A stretch of DNA of 64,000 bases, taken from positions 1-64,000 of the forward strand of contig JAGYIQ010000009.1 of assembly GCA_018402565.1 (NCBI GenBank), given 5' to 3'. This document shows, one piece after another, positions 48,104 to 57,636 of this stretch. The notes under the pieces are model-generated. The model made no database searches. It was not told where the DNA came from and saw only the letters and a list, made by a program, of their open reading frames with translations. The position numbers were made by a program, and so were the translations under genes. This DNA comes from Pirellulaceae bacterium (lineage in GTDB: Bacteria > Planctomycetota > Planctomycetia > Pirellulales > Pirellulaceae). The stretch's first letter is position 1; the number at the start of each line of letters is the position of its first letter.

Positions 48104-48614
48104 GGCGTAGGGCGTAGGGTTGGGGCGTAGGGTTGGGGCGTAGGGTTGGGGCGTAGGGTTGGGGCGTAGGGCGTAGGGCGTAGGGTTGGGGCGTTGAGGG
48201 GCAACGGGGCGGGATGAAGGCTGAGGGCACAAAGGCAGGGGAGAAGAAGACGGGACGGCAGAAAAATTTTGGGCAGAAAAATTGGGGTGGGGGAAAATTG
48301 TTGTGGTTTGTGGTTGGAGGTTGGAGGCTGGAGGCTGGAGGTTTGAGGTTTGAGGTTTGAGGTTTGAGGTTTGTGATTTGTGATTTGTGATTTGTGATTT
48401 GTGATTTGTGATTTGAGATTTGAGATTTGTGATTGTTTGCCAGCACGGATCCTCGGCTGGGCGAGGCCTTCCCCAAACATTGCCCGTCGGAACCCAAACG
48501 CTCCCAGGCCCGACACGGCCTGAGCCGGTGGCGTCGGCGACCGGTCGGGTGCCTACGTTCTACGTTCTACGTTCTACGCTCTACGCTCTACGCTCTACGC
48601 CCTACGCCCTACGC
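48104..48614. repeat. Heptamer arrays of three sequence types plus a dispersed-element fragment
   Basis: Between the convergent ABC ATPase and DUF1501 genes: gtagggc/gttgggg units (48104-48192), the words gcagaaaaattttgggcag and aaaaattgggg (about 48259-48291), a 130-bp heptamer array of ggaggtt, tgaggtt and tgtgatt units (48305-48435), a fragment with cggaacccaaac and ctcccaggcccgac (48488-48515), and a ctacgtt/ctacgct/ctacgcc array (48552-48614). All arrays keep 7-bp registers although their sequences differ. Confidence 0.9.
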
Positions 48615-48619
48615 TGTCC

Positions 48620-50146
48620 TCACTGCAGCAGTTCGCGCACGACCTTCGCGGGTTCGACGCCCGTCAATCGTTGGTCCAAGCCTTGGTGTTTGATCGTGAA
48701 CCGCTCGTGTTCAAACCCCAGCAGATTCAGGATGGTGGCGTGGAAGTCGTGCACGGACAGCGGGTCCTTGACCACGTTATACGAAAAGTCGTCGGTCTCG
48801 CCGTAGATCGTCCCGCCTTTGGCGCCGCCGCCGGCCATCCACATCGTCGTACAACGCGGATGGTGATCGCGACCGTAGTTGGATTTGGAGAGGCCGCCCT
48901 GCGAGTAGATCGTACGGCCGAATTCCCCGCCCCAAATCACGAGGGTCTCGTCCAGCATTCCTCGGGCCTTGAGATCCTGGATCAAACCCCAGCAAGCTTG
49001 GTCCACGTCGCGACATTGGTCGGGCAACCGCCCCGCCACGTTGCCGTGGGTGTCCCAATTGTTGTGATAAATCTGCACGAAGCGGACACCCCGTTCGACC
49101 AACCTGCGAGCCATCAAAGCGGTGTTGGCAAACGTGCCTGGCCGCCGCGCTGCCTCGCCGTACATTTCGAACACGTGATCCGGTTCCGACGCCAAGTCCG
49201 TTAGCTCCGGCACACTGGACTGCATGCGATACGCCAACTCGTATTGCTGGATGCGGGTGCGGATCTCCGGATCCAGCAAGTGTTCGTACTGCAGCTCGTT
49301 CAGCTGCTTGATGCCATCCAAGGTGTGACGCCGGATCTCGGGCGGCACACCGGGCGGGTTGTTGATGTACAGGATCGGGTCGCCCTGCGAGCGGAAGCTG
49401 ACCCCAGCGTGTTCGCCGGGCAGGAAGCCAGAGGACCACAACCGTGCGGAGATGGCTTGGACTTGTTCGGTGTTGGTCGGATTGGCCACCATCACGACAA
49501 ATGACGGCAGATCTTGGTTCAAAGACCCCAACCCGTAACTGGCCCAGGCCCCCAAACACGGCCGACCCGTGACTTGGTTACCGGTCTGCATGAAGGTGAT
49601 CGCCGGTTCATGGTTGATCGCATCGGTGTGGACACTCCGCATAAAGCAGACGTCGTCGACCATCTTCGACATGTAGGGCAGCAGTTCGCTGACCCACATG
49701 CCACATTGGCCGTGCTGTTGGAATTTGAACATCGAGGGAGCGATGGGAAACCGAGCCTGGCCGCTGGTCATGGTCGTCAAACGTTGACCGTCGCGGATCG
49801 ACTCGGGCAGGTCCTTGTCGTACCATTCGTTCATCGCCGGTTTGTAATCGTACAGATCCATTTGCGGCGGTCCGCCCACCATATGCAGGTAGATAACCTG
49901 TTTCGCTCGTGGGGCAAAATGCGGGCCGATCGCACCCGTGCCATCCAACGACCCAGCAGCGGCCGAACTTGCCTGTGCTGCCTGCGCCAGAGCCGCGGTG
50001 CCGCCCACCGCGGCAGTGCCCAGCAGGCTCTGCAGCGCCGCCCAGCCCAGCGCATTGCCGCCACGGCCCAAAAAGTAACGCCGCGTCTCCTGTTGAATGT
50101 ACTGCGACTGCCGATCATTTGCTGAATGATTCATCTCATTTTCCAT
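48620..50146 (-). CDS. DUF1501 protein, Tat-exported
   Basis: A 508-residue protein of the DUF1501 family, related to sulfatase/alkaline-phosphatase-fold proteins and expanded in planctomycetes. The N-terminal twin-arginine leader is ETRRYFLGRGGNALGW, followed by a hydrophobic stretch. PRAKQVIYLHMVGGPPQMDLYDYK, RSVHTDAINHEPAITFMQTG, LVIWGGEFGRTIYSQ and GRDHHPRCTTMW are family motifs. It follows the PSD1-type gene by 70 bp and is almost certainly cotranscribed with it. Their joint role is not known; binding or processing of sulfated polymers has been suggested for such pairs. Confidence 0.94.
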   Translation of the reverse strand: MENEMNHSANDRQSQYIQQETRRYFLGRGGNALGWAALQSLLGTAAVGGTAALAQAAQASSAAAGSLDGTGAIGPHFAPRAKQVIYLHMVGGPPQMDLYDYKPAMNEWYDKDLPESIRDGQRLTTMTSGQARFPIAPSMFKFQQHGQCGMWVSELLPYMSKMVDDVCFMRSVHTDAINHEPAITFMQTGNQVTGRPCLGAWASYGLGSLNQDLPSFVVMVANPTNTEQVQAISARLWSSGFLPGEHAGVSFRSQGDPILYINNPPGVPPEIRRHTLDGIKQLNELQYEHLLDPEIRTRIQQYELAYRMQSSVPELTDLASEPDHVFEMYGEAARRPGTFANTALMARRLVERGVRFVQIYHNNWDTHGNVAGRLPDQCRDVDQACWGLIQDLKARGMLDETLVIWGGEFGRTIYSQGGLSKSNYGRDHHPRCTTMWMAGGGAKGGTIYGETDDFSYNVVKDPLSVHDFHATILNLLGFEHERFTIKHQGLDQRLTGVEPAKVVRELLQ

Positions 50147-50162
50147 TTATACAATTTGTTTG

Positions 50163-50207
50163 TATTGCGTGTTGCTGTATTAAGTGTTGCTGTATTGCGT
50201 GTTGCTG
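50163..50207. repeat. 15-bp tandem repeat between PSD1 and DUF1501 genes
   Basis: Three units of tattgcgtgttgctg at 50163, 50178 and 50193 (middle copy with two changes) fill most of the 70-bp spacer of the operon. Confidence 0.9.
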
Positions 50208-50216
50208 ACGGACCGA

Positions 50217-53200
50217 CTACTTATTGACCACTTCATCCAAGTTCAACAGTTGGTTGATCAACAAGGTCCAGGCGGCCAAGCGGTCGGGATCGATGTCCGT
50301 CGGCACGGGCGTCTCACCCACGGCGATCAAGGCCTTCGCGTCCTCGGGGTGGGCTTGGTAGTAGTCCTGCAAGTGTTGCAACGAACGCAGCAAGACTTCC
50401 GATTCGGCAGCGACCAGCGGTCGGCACAGGACCCGCCAAGCGGCGGCGTCCAGGGCTGCTTGGTCCGGCGACACGGCGGCCGCGGCCGAGCCAGCGTCTG
50501 CCGTGGGTTCGCGCCAACCGACCGCGCCATCGCGTTGCAGGATCTGGGTCGCCAAGTACCGAGCGGCCTCGATCATTTGCGGATCATTCAAAGTCGCCAG
50601 TGCCTGTAGGGGAGTGTTGGTGCGTTCCCGACGGACCGTACAGCCCTCGCGACTCGGGGCGTTAAAGATATCCATCGAGGCCGGCGGCGCGGAGCGTTTC
50701 CACAGGGTGTACATGCTGCGGCGATACAAACCAGCCCCTTGGTCTTGCCGGTAATCGCGAGTATTCGAACCGATCATGGCCACCGCCTCCCACACGCCGG
50801 GCGGTTGGTAAGGCCGGACGCTGGGGCCGCCCACTTCCGGTACCAAGATCCCACTGGCGGCCAACGCGTAATCGCGGATCATCTCGGCGTCCATCCGGAA
50901 GCGCGGACCGCGTGACAGCCAGGCGTTGTCGACGTCGATCTCCAACTTCTCGGCACTCACCTGAGCACTCTGGCGGTACGTAGAACTCAAGAACAGTCGC
51001 TTGAAGAAGCGTTGCACATCCCAGTCATCTTCGCGGAACTCGACGGCCAAATAGTCCAGCAACTCGGGGTGGGTGGGCAGCGTTCCCGTCAGCCCAAAGT
51101 CGCCGCTGGTGGCGACCAAACCTTGCCCGAACACACTTTGCCAGAATTGATTGACGGTCACTCGCGTGGTCAACGGGTGTTCATCCGACACCAACCATCG
51201 AGCCAATCCCAAGCGATTCTGAGGCCCATCCTCGGGTAGCGCCGGCAGCATCGCGGGGGTGTTGGCCGTAACCTGTTCCCGCCGCTGGTCGTACTCGCCG
51301 CGGAACAGCACGTAAGCCGTTGGGGTCTGATCCAGACGTTCGTTCATCACATGAGCCAATGTACCGCGGCCACGGATTTCAGCCTGTTCTTTCTCCAACG
51401 CCGCCACCTTCGCAGCCATGGCGGGATATTCTGCATCCAACTGGGTCAAATAGCGATTCAACGCCAACTCGCGCAGCTCGTCGGACAGTGGCGGCACATC
51501 GCCCGCTGGGGGATTGGCCAGGGCCGTCCGCAACTGCTCCAGCCGATTGCGTTGAGCCAGGGCCATGACCGAGGGAGCCTCCAGCCCGCGAGTGTAGAGT
51601 CGCACGTCATCCAGCGCCAATTGGCTCATCGTCCCGGTCCCATGCCGCTTGAACAGAACAACATCCAAGTCGTTGCGCATTGTCTCGGTCAGCCGATCGT
51701 TGCTCGTCACCGTCGGCACGGCGGCGCCGTTCACGTAGATCCGCACCCCAGCCGCCTTCCGCGAGCCATCGTAGGTCACGGTGACGTGTTGCCACTGATC
51801 AGAAGGGACGGGATCTCGTGTCACGACCTTCAGGGCATTGTCAGGCCACGAGTGAATCAAGTGCATACCGACGCGGCCGCCTTCGCCCCACAAGTCCCAG
51901 CCGCGATAGCCATCGCCATCGAACATCTTGGACAACAATGCTCCGCTGTTCTGGTTGCCGCTGAAGCGAATCCAGGCGGCCAGGGTAAACGGTTGGTCGC
52001 CTTCGAGATCGCCAACGCCCGCGAACTGCGGTGGTGTCGTGAACCGATCGGCTCGCAACGCCCAGGGGTGCTGGCCATCGACATCGGCCACGCTTTGCAC
52101 GGACAGCTGTTGCGGTTGGGGACCGGTCCATGGCAGCTGAGACTCGATGGGACCGGTGGGCACGTGCCACTGCAGCCCGTCGTTCAAGCCAGCATCAGGA
52201 TCACCCAATAACTGTTGAGTGGCTTCCGGTTGGCGCAACCAGGCATCCAAGCCGGTTGATACGGTTTGGCGCCGTTGATCGCGAGCTTGCTTCGCCTCGT
52301 TCAGCTCCCGATTGACGTCCTCCCAGCGTTGCCGTTCGGGCTTGCGGGGGACAAACACGGTGGGTGGCGTTTCCGGAATATTCCCGTCCATCACGGACTG
52401 GGTCGTATTATTGAAAAAAGCAGACAATTGATAAAACTCGGCCTGACTGACGGGATCGAACTTATGATCGTGACAGGCCGCGCAGCCCACGGTCAGACCC
52501 ATCCAGGTTTGCGCGGTCGTCTCGGTGCGATCGATCGCGTATAGGACGCGGTACTCTTCCTCGATCACGCCGCCCTCGTTGGTCGTGATGTTGCAGCGAT
52601 TGAACCCGGAGGCGATCTGCTGATCCAAGGTTGGGTTGGGCAGCAAGTCGCCGGCCAACTGTTCGATCGTGAATTGGTCGAACGGCATGTTCTGGTTGAA
52701 GGCATCGATCACCCAGTCGCGATACGCCCAGATCTCGCGGTAGTTATCGAAGTGAATGCCGTGCGTGTCGGCGTAGCGAGCCAGGTCCAACCAATAGCGG
52801 CCGCGGTGTTCACCCCAGGCGGGTGTGGCCATCCACTTATCGATCAAGGCCTCGTAGGCCGCGGGCGATGGGTCGCGGAGGAACGACTGGACGTCCTCGG
52901 GGGAGGGCGGCAGACCCGTGATGTCCAGGGACAGGCGACGGATTAGCGTGGCGGGATCAGCCGGCGGGTTGGGTTGCAGGCTCCGTTGCTCCAAGCGAGC
53001 CAACACAAACCGATCCAAGTCGTTGGTGGGCCACTCCTGGTTCTGAGTCTGCGGGACCGGTGGCTTGACGGGTGCGGCAAAGGCCCAATGAGCTTCGTAG
53101 ACCGCGCCCTCTTGGATCCACGCCCGCAGGATTTCTCGCTCTCGGTCGGTCAGCGACTTGTGCGAGGAAACCGGCGGCATCAGGGCGGAATCGTCGGCAG

Positions 53201-53486
53201 CCAGATTGATCCGCACGATCATCTCGCTGGCGGCCGGATCACGTGGCACGATCGCGCCACCGGCCACGGCTGCCTCAAATTGATCCAACCGCAGGTCGGC
53301 CGCTCGCGTGTTGGCGTCGGCACCGTGACAAGCAAAACACTTGTCGGCCAAGATCGGCTGGATATCCCGCGCGTAGCGGATCGTAGCCTCGGATTCGGGC
53401 TCTTGAGCAAAGACCGAAACGGTCCCCCAACACGCGATTAGGAAAGAGGAAGCCAACCACCAGACACCATAACTTGGTCGCATCAT
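50217..53486 (-). CDS. DUF1549/DUF1553 (PSD1) protein with cytochrome-type CxxCH
   Basis: A 1089-residue exported planctomycete protein. Residues 1-28 form a signal peptide (VWWLASSFLIACWGTVSVFA). A PSCyt1-type domain follows with DKCFACHGADANTRAADLRLD, containing CxxCH for possible haem binding. The DUF1549 domain (about residues 130-350) has RRLSLDITGLPPSPEDV and RYWLDLARYADTHG, with GCAACHDHKFDP. A LamG-like beta-sandwich spans about 430-640, and the DUF1553 domain (about 700-1030) has RLGLARWLVSDEHPLTTRVTVN. I chose ATG 53486 over a TTG at 53495. It is the first gene of a pair with DUF1501. Confidence 0.95.
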   Translation of the reverse strand: MMRPSYGVWWLASSFLIACWGTVSVFAQEPESEATIRYARDIQPILADKCFACHGADANTRAADLRLDQFEAAVAGGAIVPRDPAASEMIVRINLAADDSALMPPVSSHKSLTDREREILRAWIQEGAVYEAHWAFAAPVKPPVPQTQNQEWPTNDLDRFVLARLEQRSLQPNPPADPATLIRRLSLDITGLPPSPEDVQSFLRDPSPAAYEALIDKWMATPAWGEHRGRYWLDLARYADTHGIHFDNYREIWAYRDWVIDAFNQNMPFDQFTIEQLAGDLLPNPTLDQQIASGFNRCNITTNEGGVIEEEYRVLYAIDRTETTAQTWMGLTVGCAACHDHKFDPVSQAEFYQLSAFFNNTTQSVMDGNIPETPPTVFVPRKPERQRWEDVNRELNEAKQARDQRRQTVSTGLDAWLRQPEATQQLLGDPDAGLNDGLQWHVPTGPIESQLPWTGPQPQQLSVQSVADVDGQHPWALRADRFTTPPQFAGVGDLEGDQPFTLAAWIRFSGNQNSGALLSKMFDGDGYRGWDLWGEGGRVGMHLIHSWPDNALKVVTRDPVPSDQWQHVTVTYDGSRKAAGVRIYVNGAAVPTVTSNDRLTETMRNDLDVVLFKRHGTGTMSQLALDDVRLYTRGLEAPSVMALAQRNRLEQLRTALANPPAGDVPPLSDELRELALNRYLTQLDAEYPAMAAKVAALEKEQAEIRGRGTLAHVMNERLDQTPTAYVLFRGEYDQRREQVTANTPAMLPALPEDGPQNRLGLARWLVSDEHPLTTRVTVNQFWQSVFGQGLVATSGDFGLTGTLPTHPELLDYLAVEFREDDWDVQRFFKRLFLSSTYRQSAQVSAEKLEIDVDNAWLSRGPRFRMDAEMIRDYALAASGILVPEVGGPSVRPYQPPGVWEAVAMIGSNTRDYRQDQGAGLYRRSMYTLWKRSAPPASMDIFNAPSREGCTVRRERTNTPLQALATLNDPQMIEAARYLATQILQRDGAVGWREPTADAGSAAAAVSPDQAALDAAAWRVLCRPLVAAESEVLLRSLQHLQDYYQAHPEDAKALIAVGETPVPTDIDPDRLAAWTLLINQLLNLDEVVNK

Positions 53487-53554
53487 CGTTCGCAATTCTT
53501 ATCTATGAATCAGGCAGGCTAGGCAGCACGGCGACGTGGCCGCAGTCCTGTCCA

Positions 53555-53654
53555 TGGGGTGGGAACCCGGGGCGGGAACCCGTGCGGGAACCAGGGGCTT
53601 ACCGGGGCGTAAACCAGGGGCCTTAACTCGGGGCATTAACTCGGGGCGGGAGCC
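53555..53654. repeat. 13-bp-periodic G-rich repeat
   Basis: About seven units of the form ggggc followed by 8 variable bases (ggggcgggaaccc, ggggcgtaaacca, ggggccttaactc, ggggcattaactc) run head to tail. The array lies in the 513-bp divergent gap between PSD1 and the DUF3239 gene (53487-53999); nothing else is recognisable there except a T-rich stretch at 53960-53970. Confidence 0.75.
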
Positions 53655-53999
53655 GACAACGACTCGGTCGTCGCGACTTGTATCGGTATTATAGCTGGCC
53701 GCTGCTCTCCGGGGAAGACTTATCGCCCGCGGTGGTCGCCCCCAGGCCCCTAAGTTGGCCGTAGCGGCGGCGAACTGGGCCGTACCCCACCCGGTTGCTA
53801 GCGCGACCCGCCATTATCCTCCCGAAGTGCGGCAGTTTGACGCTATGGGGACTCGGCTTCCCGGGGGTGGTTCCCCCCCCAACTCATCCGTGAAACCAAC
53901 CGATTGCTCATCACTTGCCATCGTGTCGCATAAGAACTCGTTGTGTTTCGTTTCCGAGTTTTTTTTCATCCTTTTAGCTTTGACGAAAGAGACTGTACG

Positions 54000-54512
54000 A
54001 TGTCTGCGAACGAGCGTGACTTCCATGCCTCCAACCCTGCCAACTTTCGTTTGGATGCTCTGCATTACTACAAGTACGACATGCTTAGCGACAAGGGCTG
54101 GCAGTTTTATCTGTACATCGTACTGCTGCCCGCGTTGGTGATCGCGGTGTTGGGGTACTACCTGGTTTGTGCTTGGGTCTTGATGCTGCTGCCACTTTGG
54201 CTGCTTTGGCGTGGCCACGCGGTGAACAATCGACATGCCCGCGAAGGAAACGTTTGTCCAGCAAAAGTCGTGTCCATCAATCCTGATTTGGTGGCCATGT
54301 CGACGAACTTGTCCTACGTGGCCGACAAGAATTTCCCGGTGATTCACTTGGAGTTGGCCAGCTTTCGCTTGTTCGCTGGTGAACCTGTCCGCTTGGGCGA
54401 ACGTCTGGCTATGGTGTCGTCCTATGATCATGGGCGAATTCAGGGACAATTACGAGCCGATCGAGGGCAAGTTTTATGGTCTGTGGTATTGCCGCCCCGG
54501 TCCGTGGTATGA
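54000..54512 (+). CDS. DUF3239-like membrane protein, probably frameshifted at the C-terminus
   Basis: A 170-residue reading with MSANERDFHASNPANFRLDA, a hydrophobic pair of helices (FYLYIVLLPALVIAVLGYYLV and AWVLMLLPLWLLWRGHA) and then AKVVSINPDLVAMSTNLS, all resembling DUF3239 proteins. After about position 54425 the frame turns to rare codons (cga, tta, gta) and ends at a TGA at 54510-54512. Frames +1 (to 54560) and +2 (to 54643) instead give protein-like readings, see the following entry. I therefore think the last 30 residues are out of frame. Upstream ATG 53943 would add an unlikely hydrophobic leader. Confidence 0.65.
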   Translation: MSANERDFHASNPANFRLDALHYYKYDMLSDKGWQFYLYIVLLPALVIAVLGYYLVCAWVLMLLPLWLLWRGHAVNNRHAREGNVCPAKVVSINPDLVAMSTNLSYVADKNFPVIHLELASFRLFAGEPVRLGERLAMVSSYDHGRIQGQLRADRGQVLWSVVLPPRSVV

Positions 54513-54643
54513 CTCGCAACGCTCAGACGATCCAACGGACGCTGGATAGTATTAGCGAGGAGTCCTGGCGGGACTTGGACCACGGTCTGAAACAAATCCC
54601 CCAGCCACCCCAACCGGGTACTTACCCGTACGAGGAAGCTTAG
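54509..54643 (+). pseudogene. Out-of-frame C-terminal remnant of the DUF3239-like gene
   Basis: A 44-residue frame reading MTRNAQTIQRTLDSISEES and then WRDLDHGLKQIPQPPQPGTY ends at the TAG 54641-54643. It looks like the conserved C-terminus expected of DUF3239 proteins (helix, then KQxPxP..GxYP). Its ATG overlaps the stop of the preceding frame as ATGA, so it might instead be a coupled mini-gene. An intermediate frame (54436-54560) reads EFRDNYEPIEGKFYGLWY with genome-typical codons. Two small indels would join the pieces; whether they are mutations or assembly errors cannot be told here. Confidence 0.5.
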
Positions 54644-54664
54644 GCCACTGACGAGACGCAAAAC

Positions 54665-55744
54665 ATGGACACGAACCCGGAACGACCGAGTGCTCAACCG
54701 CACGACGATGAGGTTGTGATTGACGGATCGTGGGGCGAGGGGGGTGGCCAGATCATCCGTTCGGCTTTGGCGTTGTCTTTGGTCACGGGGCGGCCGCTGC
54801 GGATGACTCGGATCCGCGCGGGCCGCCAGAAGCCGGGCTTGCTGCGGCAGCACTTGACCGGTGTGCGTGCCGCGGCGGAAGTCGGACGCGCCGCCCTCGA
54901 CGGCGATGCGTTGGGCAGTGGTGACCTACGTTTTGCTCCGTCCGAAATCGTCGCCGGCCATTATCGTTGGGACATTGGCAGCGCTGGAAGTACCACGTTG
55001 GTTGCGCAAACGGTTCTGCCCGCCCTGCTGTTCGCCGACCGCGTGTCCCAGTTGACGATCGTCGGCGGTACCCATAACTCCATGGCGCCACCGTTCGACT
55101 TTTTGCACGCCGCCTATTTACCACTGCTGGGGCGTTTGGGTCCGCGTGTGGAAGCCAACCTGCAGCAGTACGGATTTTATCCGGCAGGCGGTGGCCAATT
55201 GACACTGACCGTCCATCCGAGCCCTCTGCGCGGCTACGACCTATTGGAGCGTGGTACGTTGCTGGGGCGGAGCGCCGAGGCGGTCGTGGCGAACCTGCCC
55301 TTGGAGATTGCTCAGCGCGAGTTGGACACGGTCCGCCGCCGATTGGACTGGGATGGGACCGCGACCCTACACCCGCGTCAAGTGCCTGGCCCGGGTCCTG
55401 GCAATGCGGTGATGATCCGCTACGACTTCCAGCACGTGAGTGAGGTGTTTACCGGTTTCGGCCAACGCGGGGTGAGTGCCGAACGGGTGGCAGCGAACGC
55501 CGTGCGGGACGCGAGAAATTATCTGCGGACCGACGCGGTGTTGGGCGAGTACCTGACCGACCAGTGGCTCTTGCTACTGGCCTTGGCTGTGTGGCAAACG
55601 GGCCAAGCCCACTCGTTTAGCTGTGTGCCCTTATCGAGCCACTCGACGACCCATTTGCGGATCATTGAGCAGTTCCTCGGGGTGACCTGTACCAGCGACT
55701 CACGCGACGACGGGAGCTTGGTCGTGACGCTCTCGACGAACTAG
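54665..55744 (+). CDS. rtcA: RNA 3'-terminal phosphate cyclase
   Basis: A 359-residue enzyme that converts RNA 3'-phosphate to a 2',3'-cyclic phosphate with ATP. It has the family start DGSWGEGGGQIIRSALALS, the signature region FDIGSAGSTT-like WDIGSAGSTTLVAQ, THNSMAPPFDF and FYPAGGGQ; the likely nucleophilic His is in LSSHSTTHLRIIEQF near the C-terminus. A leading acidic tail of 15 residues precedes the core. No rtcB or rtcR is in the window. A degraded copy of its last 20 bp and following 70 bp reappears at 57461-57550. Confidence 0.95.
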   Translation: MDTNPERPSAQPHDDEVVIDGSWGEGGGQIIRSALALSLVTGRPLRMTRIRAGRQKPGLLRQHLTGVRAAAEVGRAALDGDALGSGDLRFAPSEIVAGHYRWDIGSAGSTTLVAQTVLPALLFADRVSQLTIVGGTHNSMAPPFDFLHAAYLPLLGRLGPRVEANLQQYGFYPAGGGQLTLTVHPSPLRGYDLLERGTLLGRSAEAVVANLPLEIAQRELDTVRRRLDWDGTATLHPRQVPGPGPGNAVMIRYDFQHVSEVFTGFGQRGVSAERVAANAVRDARNYLRTDAVLGEYLTDQWLLLLALAVWQTGQAHSFSCVPLSSHSTTHLRIIEQFLGVTCTSDSRDDGSLVVTLSTN

Positions 55745-55750
55745 ATTTTC

Positions 55751-57550
55751 CGTAATCCTTCACGCCCCGTAGGATGTCGTGCAGCAAGTCGGGCTAACTA
55801 GATGATTGCTGGTGTGTAGTGTCGATTAGTGTTTTGTCCACTACTATTTATGGCTAACGATCGATCAATCGTCGGAGGAAGGGGGAAGGGGAACACTAAT
55901 CTTCGCTGATCTGCGCTGATCTGCGATCGGGAGACCTTTGCACAGGCAAGGCAGGTGGGAACGCTTGTCAAGCATGTGTTTCGCGTTTTGGATTAGCGTC
56001 GATTAGTGTCGATTAGTGTTCCGCCCACGAACATAAATGACTAACGATCGATCAATCGTCGGAGATTGGGGGAGGGGGAACACTAATCTTCGCTGATCTC
56101 CGCTGATCTGCGATCGGGAGACCTTTGCACAGGCCCGGCAGGTGGGATTGCTTGTCAAGCATGTGCTTTGCGTTTTGGATTAGCGTGGATTAGTGTCGAT
56201 TAGTGTTCCGCCTACGAACATAAATGACTAACGATCGATCAATCGTCGGAGGAAGGGGGAAGGGGAACACTAATCTTCGCTGATCTCCGCTGATCTGCGA
56301 TCGGGAGACCTTTGCACAGGCAAGGCAGGTGGGAACGCTTTTCAATTTTGCGTTGAGGATTTTGCGTTAGCGTCGATTAGTGTCGATTAGTGTTCCTTTT
56401 TACCGCAATCAATGGCTAACGATCAATCAATCGTCGGAGATTGGGGGGGGAAGGGGAACACTAATCTTCGCTGATCTCCGCTGATCTGCGATCGGGAGAC
56501 CTTTGCACAGGCAAGGCAGGTGGGAATGCTTGTCAAGCATGTGTTTTGCGTTTTGGATTAGCGTCGATTAGTGTCGATTAGTGTTCCTGCCTACCGAACA
56601 TCAATGGCTAACGATCAATCAATCGTCGGAGATTGGGGGGGATGAAGAACACTAATCTTCGCTGATCTCCGCTGATCTGCGATCGGGAGACCTTTGCACA
56701 GGCCCGGCAGGTGGGATTGCTTGTCAAGCATGTGTTTTGCGTTTTGGATTAGCGTCGATTAGTGTCGATTAGTGTTCCTTTTTACCGCATATCAATGGCT
56801 AACGATCAATCAATCGTCGGAGATTGGGGGATGAAGAACACTAATCTTCGCTGATCTCCGCTGATCTGCGATCGGGAGACCTTTGCACAGGCAAGGCAGG
56901 TGGGAATGCTTGTCAAGCATGTGTTTTGCGTTTTGGATTAGCGTGGATTAGTGTCGATTAGTGTTCCGCCCACGAACATAAATGACCAACGATCGATTTT
57001 TGGAGCTCGGGGGGATGAAGAACACTAATCTCCGCTGATCTCCGCTGATCTGCGATCGGGAGACCTTTGCACAGGCAAGGCAGGTGGGATTGCTTGTCAA
57101 GCATGTGTTTTGCGTTTTGTATTAGCGTCGATTAGTGTCGATTAGTGTTCCGCTCACGAACATTAATGCCTAACGATCGATCGATCTCTGGAGGTCGGGA
57201 AAAAGGGGAACACTAATCTTCGCTGATCTCCGCTGATCTGCGATCGGGAGACCTTTGCACAGGCCCGGCAGGTGGGATTGCTTGTCAAGCATGTGCTTTG
57301 CGTTTTGGATTAGCGTCGATTAGTGTAGATTAGTGTTCCTTTTTACCGCAATCAATGGCTAACGATCAATCAATCGTCGGAGATTGGGGGAGGGGAACAC
57401 TAATCTTCGCTGATCTCCGCTGATCTGCGATCGGGAGACCTTTGCACAGGCCCGGCAGGTGTGCTCGTAGACGAATTAGTTCTGTATCCGTTCACGCCGC
57501 ATAGGGTGTCATGCAGTAAGTCGGGCTAACTAGATGATTACTTGTGTATC
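55751..57550. repeat. 188-bp tandem array, nine copies, flanked by 69-bp direct repeats
   Basis: The word gatcgggagacctttgcac recurs at 55925, 56112, 56299, 56490, 56681, 56870, 57054, 57242 and 57429 (period 184-191 bp). Each unit has a perfect inverted pair attagtgttcc / ggaacactaat about 55 bp apart, extended by three diverged decamers gattagcgtc on each side into imperfect arms of about 32 bp, with cgatcaatcaatcg in the loop and gcttgtcaagc as a small hairpin. Flanks: 55751-55819 and 57482-57550 are direct repeats (aagtcgggctaactagatga in both). No gene is supported inside. Confidence 0.95.
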
Positions 57551-57636
57551 GGAGCGGCTGGTAAATAACCCAAGCTTAACCCACAAACGATCGACTTGCG
57601 AGGGTGCACCATCCCCGAGGCTTACGTCTTCTTGTA

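Noticed and set aside
55745-57535. CRISPR array
   Set aside because: The repeating unit is the full 188 bp, with no short repeat separated by unique spacers, and no cas genes are present. The 112- and 106-bp arrays fail for the same reason.
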